The notes beneath the pieces are model-generated. The model saw only the letters and a program-made list of their open reading frames with translations, was not told the DNA's origin and did not search any database. Shown one piece after another: positions 46,342 through 53,132 of a stretch of DNA of 64,000 nt; the stretch's first letter is position 1, and every line of letters begins with the position of its first letter. This stretch comes from Gaiellasilicea sp963791905 (GTDB lineage Bacteria > Actinomycetota > Thermoleophilia > Gaiellales > Gaiellaceae). The DNA is taken from the NCBI GenBank assembly GCA_963791905.1, contig CAWBTX010000001.1, positions 1 through 64,000 of the forward strand, given 5' to 3'. The translations under genes were made by a program, and so were the position numbers.

Positions 46342-47583
46342 GTGGACATCGCCGCGCGCTCACGCATCGCCGATGCGTCGCTCGCCCCGCAGGGTGAGCA
46401 GCGCATCGCGTGGGTCGCGCGGCACTCGCCCGTCCTGAACCGGCTCGCCCGCGAGCGGCTCGCCGACGGGGCGCTCCGCGGCCGGCGCGTCGCCGTCGTC
46501 GTCCACCTCGAGGCCAAGACGGCCTACCTGGCGCTGCTGCTCGCGGAGGCAGGCGCGCAGGTCGTCGCCGCGGGCTCGAACCCAGGCTCGACGCAGGACG
46601 CGATCTGCGCGGCGCTCGTCGCGCGCGGCGTCGAGGTACACGCGACGCACGGCGCGAGCCCGGACGACTTCCATGCCGATCTGCTCGCCGTCGCGGACAC
46701 GGAGCCCGAGATCGTGGTGGACGACGGCTGCGAGCTGACGGCACGGATCGTCGAGCACCGACCCGAGCTCGTCGGCGGGCTCGCCGGCGTGACCGAGGAG
46801 ACGACGACGGGAGTCTCGCGCCTGCGCGCGCTCGAACGCGACGGCCGGCTCACGTTTCCGGCGATCGCGGCGAACAACGCGCGCTGCAAGCACCTCTTCG
46901 ACAACCGCTACGGCACCGGTCAGTCGACGATCGCGGCGATCGACCGCCTGACGAACCTGACGTTCGCGGGCCGAGAGTTCTGCATCGTCGGCTACGGCTG
47001 GGTCGGCAAGGGCCTGGCCCGCTACGCCCGCGGCCAGGGCGGACGCGTGACGGTGGTCGAAGTCGACCCCGTCGCCGCCCTCGAGGCGCATATGGACGGT
47101 CATCGCGTCGCTCCTCTCGAGTCGGCGCTCCCGGACGCAGACGTCGTCATCACCGCGACCGGCGCAGTCGACGCCGTGCCGGCGGAGGCCATGCTCCTGC
47201 TGAAGGACGGCGCCGTGCTCGCGAACGGCGGCCATCACGAGCGCGAGCTCGCAATCGACGCGCTCGGCCCGGGCGAGGAGGTGCGGCCGAGCGTCACCGA
47301 GCACCAGCTCCCTGGCAGCCGACGCGTCTACGTGCTCGCCGACGGCCGCCAGACGAACGTCGCCGGCGGCGACGGCCACCCGGTCGAGATCATGGATCTC
47401 TCCTTCTCGGTCCAGGCGCTGTCGGCGCACCTGCTCGCACGCGGAGGCCTCGAGCCGGGCCTGCACGCCTTCCCGCCCGAGCTCGATGCCGAGATCGCAC
47501 GCGTGAAGCTGGCCACGCTCGGCATCGAGCTCGGCGCGAAGACGGCGAAGCAGCGCGAGTTCGAGGCGCGCTGGACCGTCTAG
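46342..47583 (+). CDS. ahcY: Adenosylhomocysteinase-like protein
   Basis: 413 residues, shorter than classical SAHH (about 430-490). EETTTGVSRL, NNARCKHLFDNRYGTGQS (with the catalytic Lys and Asn-Arg-Tyr segment), the NAD-binding CIVGYGWVGKGLARYARGQG, and a C-terminal LSAHLLARGGLEPGLHAFPP. It cleaves S-adenosylhomocysteine to adenosine and homocysteine. It lacks the C-terminal KPDHYRY tail of classical enzymes (ends FEARWTV), so it may belong to the related archaeal-type branch. Stop shares CTAG with a truncated gene. Confidence 0.8.
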   Translation: MDIAARSRIADASLAPQGEQRIAWVARHSPVLNRLARERLADGALRGRRVAVVVHLEAKTAYLALLLAEAGAQVVAAGSNPGSTQDAICAALVARGVEVHATHGASPDDFHADLLAVADTEPEIVVDDGCELTARIVEHRPELVGGLAGVTEETTTGVSRLRALERDGRLTFPAIAANNARCKHLFDNRYGTGQSTIAAIDRLTNLTFAGREFCIVGYGWVGKGLARYARGQGGRVTVVEVDPVAALEAHMDGHRVAPLESALPDADVVITATGAVDAVPAEAMLLLKDGAVLANGGHHERELAIDALGPGEEVRPSVTEHQLPGSRRVYVLADGRQTNVAGGDGHPVEIMDLSFSVQALSAHLLARGGLEPGLHAFPPELDAEIARVKLATLGIELGAKTAKQREFEARWTV

Positions 47584-47696
47584 GCGTGGTCGAAGTCAGG
47601 CCCGCCGTGCAGGACGACGATCGGCCGGCCGGCCCCGATGTCGCGGGTGAACAACCGGCACCCGTCCGCCGGCACCCATTCCTCGCGCGCTTCCAC
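47580..47696 (-). pseudogene. Truncated alpha/beta hydrolase (N-terminal remnant)
   Basis: From GTG 47696 the reading is EAREEWVPADGCRLFTRDIG, AGRPIVVLHGGPDFDHA and TAG. This is the beginning of a proline-iminopeptidase-like hydrolase up to the HGGP oxyanion motif; the catalytic Ser, Asp and His regions are absent. It ends exactly where the convergent ahcY-like gene ends. A remnant, or a gene cut off by deletion. Confidence 0.5.
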
Positions 47697-47699
47697 AGC

Positions 47700-47718
47700 A
47701 AGTAACAGTCTGTTACTT
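47700..47718. repeat. Perfect palindrome AAGTAACAG-T-CTGTTACTT
   Basis: A 9-bp perfect inverted repeat around one base, overlapping the sucD stop (TAA). The same core lies at 37301-37315. Confidence 0.45.
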
Positions 47719-48582
47719 GGCGATCTCGGCGGCGAGCTGGGCGACCTCGGTCGGCGTCGTGCCAACGCGGACGCCCCTCGCCTCCAGCGCTTCCTTCTTC
47801 CCCTGCGCGGTGCCGGACGAGCCCGAGATGATCGCGCCGGCGTGGCCCATCGTCTTCCCGGGCGGCGCGGTGAAGCCGGCGATGTAGGCGACGACCGGCT
47901 TCGTCATCTTCTCCTCGATGAACGCCGCGGCCTTCTCCTCCTCGTCGCCGCCGATCTCGCCGACCATGACGACGTACTCCGTCTCCGGATCGTCCTGGAA
48001 CTTGGCGAGTACGTCGATGAACGACGAGCCGACGACGGGGTCGCCGCCGATGCCGACGATCGTCGAGTTGCCGAGCCCGAGCTGGGTCAGCTCGTGCCCG
48101 ATCTGGTAGGTCAGGGTGCCCGAGCGCGAGACGAGGCCGATCGACCCCTCGGAGAAGATCTCCGCCGGGATGATCCCGACGTTCGCCTTTCCCGGCGAGA
48201 GCGCTCCCGGGCAGTTCGGGCCGAGCATCGTCACGCCCTTGGGACGGATGTAGGTGTAGATGCGGAGCATCTCGTGCGCGGGCAGGCCCTCCGCAATGCA
48301 GATGACCGTGCCGATGCCGGCGTCGACCGCTTCGTAGATCGCGTCGGCCGCGAAGCGCGCGGGGACGAAGACCATGGTCGTGTTCGCGCCGGTCTCGGCG
48401 ATCGCCTCCGCGACGGTGTCGAAGACCGGCACGCCCTCGACGTCCTGGCCGCCCTTGCCGGGGGTGACGCCGGCGACGACCTGGGTGCCGTACCGCTTGT
48501 TGCGGAGGCCGTGGAACGAGCCCTCCGAGCCGGTCAGGCCCTGGACGAGGAGCTTCGTGTCGCGGTCGACGATGATCGCCAC
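47713..48582 (-). CDS. sucD: Succinyl-CoA synthetase alpha subunit
   Basis: 289 residues. CoA-binding LLVQGLTGSEGSFHGL, LGPNCPGALSPGKANVGIIP, SRSGTLTYQIGHEL, and the phospho-histidine in MGHAGAIISGSSGTAQGK. With SucC it turns succinyl-CoA and ADP or GDP into succinate. GTG 48582 shares one base with the methyltransferase TAG. Confidence 0.96.
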   Translation of the reverse strand: MAIIVDRDTKLLVQGLTGSEGSFHGLRNKRYGTQVVAGVTPGKGGQDVEGVPVFDTVAEAIAETGANTTMVFVPARFAADAIYEAVDAGIGTVICIAEGLPAHEMLRIYTYIRPKGVTMLGPNCPGALSPGKANVGIIPAEIFSEGSIGLVSRSGTLTYQIGHELTQLGLGNSTIVGIGGDPVVGSSFIDVLAKFQDDPETEYVVMVGEIGGDEEEKAAAFIEEKMTKPVVAYIAGFTAPPGKTMGHAGAIISGSSGTAQGKKEALEARGVRVGTTPTEVAQLAAEIAK

Positions 48583-49217
48583 TACCGCTTCCTCGCCTTG
48601 AGGAGGATCTTGCGGTCGACGTAGTCGCCGTCCTCGATCGCGTCGTCGAGCAGCGCCAGCACCTGCTCGGCGTCCCGGCCGGTCGTCCCCGTCCACGCGA
48701 GCCAGTCGGCGACCGGGCGCCGCTTCTCGTGGACCGCCGTCTCATCCACCACCAGGCCCGCGAGCCCGAGGAACTGGCGCCACTCGTCCTCGGTGTACGA
48801 GCGCACATGGGTCGGATCGCGCAGCCTCTCCGCCTCTTCCACCTTCTCGCTCGCGAAGAGGGTGTCCTCGATCAGCACCAGCCGACGCGCGACCCGCGCC
48901 ATCTCGCGCACCGCAGCCTCGATGTCTTCGAAGTGGTGCGGGGCGATCCGGCACGTCACGACGTCGAAGGACGAGTCCGCGAACGGAATGTGCTCCGCGC
49001 GCGCGAGCACGTCGGCCCGCATCCCGGGCGCCGGGTCGAGCGTCGTCACGAGAAAGCCCGCCTCGCGCAGGCGGTTCGCCGTGTGGCCGCCGCCGCTCGC
49101 GACGTCGAGCGCCGTCTGGCCTTCCGCCCACGAGACGAGCACCTCGAGGTCCGGCCCCTCCCGATGGTAGGCGGACGCGCGATACGTCTCGGCCCGCTCG
49201 CTCCAGACGTCCGTCAT
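48582..49217 (-). CDS. SAM-dependent methyltransferase between sucC and sucD
   Basis: 211 residues, UbiE-like class I fold: ALDVASGGGHTANRLREAG (motif I), LDPAPGMRADVLARAEHIP, FADSSFDVVTCRIAPHHFED and LVLIEDTLFAS. Target unknown (small molecule likely). One-base or four-base overlaps on both sides place it inside the sucC-sucD operon. Confidence 0.82.
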   Translation of the reverse strand: MTDVWSERAETYRASAYHREGPDLEVLVSWAEGQTALDVASGGGHTANRLREAGFLVTTLDPAPGMRADVLARAEHIPFADSSFDVVTCRIAPHHFEDIEAAVREMARVARRLVLIEDTLFASEKVEEAERLRDPTHVRSYTEDEWRQFLGLAGLVVDETAVHEKRRPVADWLAWTGTTGRDAEQVLALLDDAIEDGDYVDRKILLKARKR

Positions 49218-50362
49218 GCCGCTGCCGCCAACTCCACCGCGCGGCGCGCCGCGTCGAGCATCGTCGGCTCGACGTGGAGGTTCGGCGGCGCTGCTTCCGC
49301 GAGGATCCTCCGACCCTCCTCCGCGTTCGTCCCGTCGAGGCGCACCACGATCGGATGCTCGATCGTCATCCGCTCGAGCGCCGCGAGGATCCCGCGCGCG
49401 ACCTCGTCGCAGCGCGTGATGCCGCCGAAGATGTTGAAGAGGATCGACTTCACCTGCGGGTCGCGCGTGATCACCTCGAGTGCGTCCACCACCCCTTCCG
49501 CGTCGCCGCCGCCTCCGAGATCGCAGAAGTTCGCCGGTCTTCCGCCGGCGAGCGCGATCACGTCCAGCGTGGACATGACGAGCCCGGCGCCGTTGCCGAG
49601 AATCCCCACCTCGCCGTCGAGCTTGACGTACGTCACGTGCTTCTCCCGGGCGAGCGCCTCGAGCGGATCGGCGGCCTCGACGTCGCGCATCTCCGCGATG
49701 TCGCGGTGCTTGTAGAGCGCGTTGTCGTCGACCGTGAACTTCGAATCGAGCGCCTTGACCTCACCCTCGGGCGTGACGATCAGCGGGTTGATCTCGCAGA
49801 GCACCGCGTCGGTGCCGACGAAGGCGTCGTAGAGCTTGCCGACGATCGCCGCGATCTGGCCCTGCTCACCGGGATCCTCGACGCCGGCGCCGTAGACGAG
49901 CCGTCGTGCCTGGTACGGCTGGAAGCCTTCGAGCGGGTCGACGTGGAGCAGCACGAGCGCGTCGGGATGCTGCTCGGCGACCTCCTCGATGTCGACACCG
50001 CCCTGCGTCGTGAACATGAAGAGCGGCTGCTTCGCACCGCGGTCGAACGTGATCGAGAGGTAGTACTCCTTCGCGATGTCCGACGCGGACTCGATCCAGA
50101 GCCGGCGGACGACGTGGCCGCGGATGTCGAGCCCAAGGATCTCCCGCGCGCGCGCCTCCGCCTCGTCCGGAGTCGCCGCGAGCTTGATGCCACCGGCCTT
50201 GCCACGACCTCCGGTCAGGACCTGCGCCTTGACGACGACCGGCCCGCCGAGATCCTCGGCCGCCTGGCGGGCCTCCTCGGGTGTGGTGACGAAGCGACCC
50301 TCCGAGACGGGAATCCCGTAACGCGCGAAGAGCTGCTTCCCTTGGTACTCGTACAGATCCAA
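49214..50362 (-). CDS. sucC: Succinyl-CoA synthetase beta subunit
   Basis: 382 residues. DLYEYQGKQLFARYGIPVSE opens it, then ATP-grasp KAQVLTGGRGKAGGIK, CEINPLIVTPEGEVKALDSK, GEVGILGNGAGLVMSTLD and NIFGGITRCDEVARGI. Start TTG 50362: no better codon gives the family N-terminus. It is divergent from a lipoprotein gene with only 26 bp between. Confidence 0.95.
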   Translation of the reverse strand: MDLYEYQGKQLFARYGIPVSEGRFVTTPEEARQAAEDLGGPVVVKAQVLTGGRGKAGGIKLAATPDEAEARAREILGLDIRGHVVRRLWIESASDIAKEYYLSITFDRGAKQPLFMFTTQGGVDIEEVAEQHPDALVLLHVDPLEGFQPYQARRLVYGAGVEDPGEQGQIAAIVGKLYDAFVGTDAVLCEINPLIVTPEGEVKALDSKFTVDDNALYKHRDIAEMRDVEAADPLEALAREKHVTYVKLDGEVGILGNGAGLVMSTLDVIALAGGRPANFCDLGGGGDAEGVVDALEVITRDPQVKSILFNIFGGITRCDEVARGILAALERMTIEHPIVVRLDGTNAEEGRRILAEAAPPNLHVEPTMLDAARRAVELAAAA

Positions 50363-50372
50363 AACGGCCGCG

Positions 50373-50382
50373 AGTCTATCTT
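50373..50382. promoter_or_regulatory. Overlapping divergent -10 boxes (sucC and lipoprotein)
   Basis: Minus-strand TAGACT (50378-50373) lies 10 nt before TTG 50362 of sucC; plus-strand TATCTT (50377-50382) lies exactly 6 nt before GTG 50389. The boxes share two base pairs, so polymerase cannot open both at once. Confidence 0.45.
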
Positions 50383-50388
50383 GCGTGC

Positions 50389-50937
50389 GTGTCCCGGCTC
50401 GTTCTTGCGCTCGCCGTGCTCGCGGCGGCCGGTTGCGGGGCCGACGAGCAGGTCCGGCCCTCGGAGCCGGTGCGCCCGGCGGAGCCGCAGACCGCCCAGC
50501 TCGACTGGCGCGAGACCTATCCCGAGACCGGGGCGCAGCTCCGCTTCTACGTCGACCGGCTCGTCGTGCGCGAGAACGGCTGGGCGGCGGACGTCGCCGT
50601 CGAGAACGCGACCTCGATCCCCTTCCAGCTCGCCACCGACCCGGTCGAGCTCGAGTTCGGTCTGATGCTCTTCGCCAGCGGCAGCCTCGAGGAGCTCGAG
50701 AGCGCGTCCCGGAACGGCACGCTACCCTCGCTGAGGCGCGCAACCACGATCGAGCCTGCGCCTCCCGAGAGGCTCGCGCCGGGTGCCACCTGGCGGGCGA
50801 CGCTGTCCGCTCATGGCTCCCTCGTCGACGGCTCCTTCGCCCGCGTCTCGTTCGGCCCCTTCGTCGCAGTGGGCGAGCCTCCGCCGGAGATGGAGCCCGT
50901 GGTCGTGTGGATCACGGACAAGGCGCACCGGCTCTAG
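50389..50937 (+). CDS. Lipoprotein of unknown function
   Basis: 182 residues. SRLVLALAVLAAAGC is a lipoprotein signal; the mature part has LRFYVDRLVVRENGWAADVA, an immunoglobulin-like beta pattern with VENATSIPFQLA, and ends VVWITDKAHRL. No family recognised. Leaderless start likely. Confidence 0.65.
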   Translation: MSRLVLALAVLAAAGCGADEQVRPSEPVRPAEPQTAQLDWRETYPETGAQLRFYVDRLVVRENGWAADVAVENATSIPFQLATDPVELEFGLMLFASGSLEELESASRNGTLPSLRRATTIEPAPPERLAPGATWRATLSAHGSLVDGSFARVSFGPFVAVGEPPPEMEPVVVWITDKAHRL

Positions 50938-50962
50938 TAGTCACGCGTCGGGCCGAACCTTG

Positions 50963-50968
50963 TAACGT
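50963..50968 (+). promoter_or_regulatory. -10-like TAACGT before the acidic peptide gene
   Basis: TAACGT would start transcription near 50975, leaving about 23 nt with a perfect ribosome site (GGAAAGGAG, 50982-50990) before ATG 50998. Confidence 0.35.
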
Positions 50969-50997
50969 CGGCGCCACAGCCCGGAAAGGAGACCTTG

Positions 50998-51156
50998 ATG
51001 GACGATCAGACCACGTTGTCCGAGGACGAGATCCTCACCGTCCAGGACGAGGACTTCATGGCCGTCACGGCCGACGCCGACGGCGACGACACGGACACGA
51101 CCGACGGTGACGCCGACGACACAGACGCGGACGACTCGGACTCCGACGACGTCTAG
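50998..51156 (+). CDS. Small acidic peptide, possible substrate of the overlapping oxygenase
   Basis: 52 residues: DDQTTLSEDEILTVQDEDFM, then about 27 residues of almost only Asp, Thr, Ala and Ser in D-x-D steps ending DSDSDDV. The ribosome site GGAAAGGAG is excellent. The first part looks like a leader (amphipathic, L-I-L-V), the second like a repetitive core or a calcium-binding tail. The following oxygenase gene starts inside it in another frame (50-nt overlap), so the two are coupled. No cysteine. Known families: none that I recognise. Confidence 0.6.
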   Translation: MDDQTTLSEDEILTVQDEDFMAVTADADGDDTDTTDGDADDTDADDSDSDDV

Positions 51157-52285
51157 CGCGCTCGCGCGGGCGATCGCGCCCGTCGGCGTCGACGAGTTCC
51201 TCGCGGAGCACTGGGAACGAAAGCCGCTCGTCGTCCCGCGCGGGGAGGCAGGTCGGTTCGAGGATCTGCTCTCCGTCCGGGACGTCGAGCGGCTGATCAC
51301 GGAGACGGCGATCCGCATGCCGTCGTTTCGGCTGGTCAAGGCCGGGGCCACGGTCGCCGGCTACGCCAAGGACCTCTCCTGGCGGCCCGAGCCGTTCACC
51401 AACGTGGCCGACGTGCCGCGCGTCCTCGCCGAGTTCGACGCCGGCGCGACCATCGTCCTGCAGGGCCTCCACCACTCCTGGCTCCCGCTCGCCCGCTACT
51501 GCCGACACCTCGAGGCCTTCTTCGGCCACCCCGCCCAGGCGAACGCGTACTTCACCCCCCGCGGCTCCCAGGGGCTCCCCGTCCACCACGACACCCACGA
51601 GGTCTTCACGCTGCAGATCTCTGGCGAGAAGCGCTGGCTCGTCTACGAGCCGGCGCTCGAGCTGCCCCTGAAGACGCAGAAGTACCGCTCGGCGCTTGGC
51701 GAGCCGGGCGAGCCCGTGCTGGACGCGACCCAGTCGGCGGGCGACACGCTCTACCTGCCGCGCGGCTGGCTCCATCAGGCCCTCACCTCGGAGACGGACT
51801 CGCTGCATGTCACGGTCGGCGTGAGCGTGCGCACGTGGCTGGACGAGGCCCGAGCCGCCGTCGCGCGCGGCGCGCACGACGTCGAGTTCCGGCGGGCGGT
51901 CGACGGCACGGAGCCGCCCGAACTGCCCGTGCTCGACCGCGACGCGGCCGCGCGGCGCGCCTGGCGCCGCCTCGTTCGCACGCGCCGCCCGATCCTCGAC
52001 GGCCAGCTCGCCGAGCTACGGGCCCTGGACGGCCTCACGACGGAGACGCGGCTCGAGCGCCGGGACACCGTGATCGCCGACCTCGACGGGACGACGCTGT
52101 CGTTCGAGGGCCGGGAGCTCGAGTTCCCGCGGCGGCTCGCGGACGAGCTCGGGTTCCTCGTCGAGGCGACGGAGCCGTTCATGGCGGCGGAGCTGCCCGG
52201 GACACTCGACGAGGCGGGACGGCTCGTCCTCGTCAGGCGGCTCGTTCGGGAGGGCTTTCTGCGACGAAGCGCTTCGGACGCCTGA
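51107..52285 (+). CDS. JmjC/cupin-type Fe(II) 2-oxoglutarate oxygenase
   Basis: 392 residues, a Cupin_4 / ribosomal-oxygenase-like fold: IAPVGVDEFLAEHWERKPLV, the facial triad in LPVHHDTHEVFTLQISGEKR (H-x-D) and GWLHQALTSETDSLHV (His), with Lys in GEKRW for 2-oxoglutarate. Such enzymes hydroxylate Arg, His or Asp side chains of proteins. A C-terminal winged-helix-like dimerisation part follows (TETRLERRDTVIADLDGTTL). GTG 51107 is the only start before the family N-terminus, so the first 16 codons overlap the acidic peptide gene. It overlaps the next gene, convergent, by 53 nt. Confidence 0.8.
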   Translation: MTPTTQTRTTRTPTTSSALARAIAPVGVDEFLAEHWERKPLVVPRGEAGRFEDLLSVRDVERLITETAIRMPSFRLVKAGATVAGYAKDLSWRPEPFTNVADVPRVLAEFDAGATIVLQGLHHSWLPLARYCRHLEAFFGHPAQANAYFTPRGSQGLPVHHDTHEVFTLQISGEKRWLVYEPALELPLKTQKYRSALGEPGEPVLDATQSAGDTLYLPRGWLHQALTSETDSLHVTVGVSVRTWLDEARAAVARGAHDVEFRRAVDGTEPPELPVLDRDAAARRAWRRLVRTRRPILDGQLAELRALDGLTTETRLERRDTVIADLDGTTLSFEGRELEFPRRLADELGFLVEATEPFMAAELPGTLDEAGRLVLVRRLVREGFLRRSASDA

Positions 52286-53132
52286 GCTCCACGGCCGAGC
52301 ACGTGAGGTGGGTCGGCTCGCCCTCCTCCCGGCGCACGTCGACCACGTACTCGGCGCCTGCGGCCTGAAGCCGAACGCTCCAGCCGGTCTCCGTGCGCGA
52401 TCCGCCAACGAAGCGGACGTCGTCCACGCCGAGCAGACCGAGCGACTCCCGGACTGCCCGCTCGGCCGCCTGCACGGGAAACGGGTGGCAGGAGCGGCCG
52501 CGGTAGCGCGGGAGATAGATCTCACCGGCGAGCGCGCTCTCGAGCAGCGGCCAGACCTCGGAGGGCTCGACGCGCCCGTAGTAGACGCCCTCCGGCAGCG
52601 CGACGAGGTTGCCGGCGAACCTGTCGCCGCCCACGTGGGACGACTGCCAGACCCAGCCCTCGTCGACCTGCTCCCGCACCGCGTCGTAGAGCGGCCGCCC
52701 GTACTTCGCGCAGCAGCGGTCGTGCTTGCCGTGCGTGCACACGAGGAAGAGGGGATGGTCGACCGGCTCACCGGCGGTGGCGAGATCGAGGTCGAGCAGG
52801 TCGTCGTAGCGCCCGAGCTCGAGCCGGCGCAGCTCCCGCTCGAGCTCGGTCGTCCGCGCCACGAAGGCATAGAGGCCGTCCTGGGCGCGCCGCTCCGTGC
52901 GGCGCACGAAGAGGATCCGCGAGTTCGGCTCCTGACGGCGCTGCACGCGGAGGTACGCCTTGACGTCGGCCGACAACGTCGAGTCGTCGACGGCGTCGTG
53001 CGCCCACAACCCGCGGTACTCGAGCAGGATCCAGCGGTCGACCCGGCTCGCCGTCGCCGCGAGCGGCTCCGCGTCGGCCCGCGACGTCTCCGCGCAGAGC
53101 GGCCTGTCCCTACTCACCCTGTCCTTACTCAC
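52233..53132 (-). CDS. Sucrase/ferredoxin-like (thioredoxin-fold) protein
   Basis: 299 residues of the Suc_Fer-like family: FLVCTHGKHDRCCAKYGRPL holds the cysteines for a [2Fe-2S] cluster or thiol chemistry, SSHVGGDRFAGNLVALPEG and RGRSCHPFPVQAAERAVRES follow. The role is unknown; thioredoxin-like ferredoxins transfer electrons. Two candidate GTG starts, 53132 and 53117, lie in a tandem 15-bp duplication (53103-53132). The end is antisense to the oxygenase gene for 53 nt. Confidence 0.8.
   Translation of the reverse strand: MSKDRVSRDRPLCAETSRADAEPLAATASRVDRWILLEYRGLWAHDAVDDSTLSADVKAYLRVQRRQEPNSRILFVRRTERRAQDGLYAFVARTTELERELRRLELGRYDDLLDLDLATAGEPVDHPLFLVCTHGKHDRCCAKYGRPLYDAVREQVDEGWVWQSSHVGGDRFAGNLVALPEGVYYGRVEPSEVWPLLESALAGEIYLPRYRGRSCHPFPVQAAERAVRESLGLLGVDDVRFVGGSRTETGWSVRLQAAGAEYVVDVRREEGEPTHLTCSAVELRRPKRFVAESPPERAA
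53103..53132. repeat. Tandem 15-bp duplication at the biotin carboxylase stop
   Basis: CCTGTCCCTACTCAC and CCTGTCCTTACTCAC, 14 of 15 bases identical. On the minus strand each copy contains GTGAGTA(A/G)GGACAGG, so both carry an in-frame stop for the upstream gene and a GTG start for the downstream gene. Confidence 0.7.
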
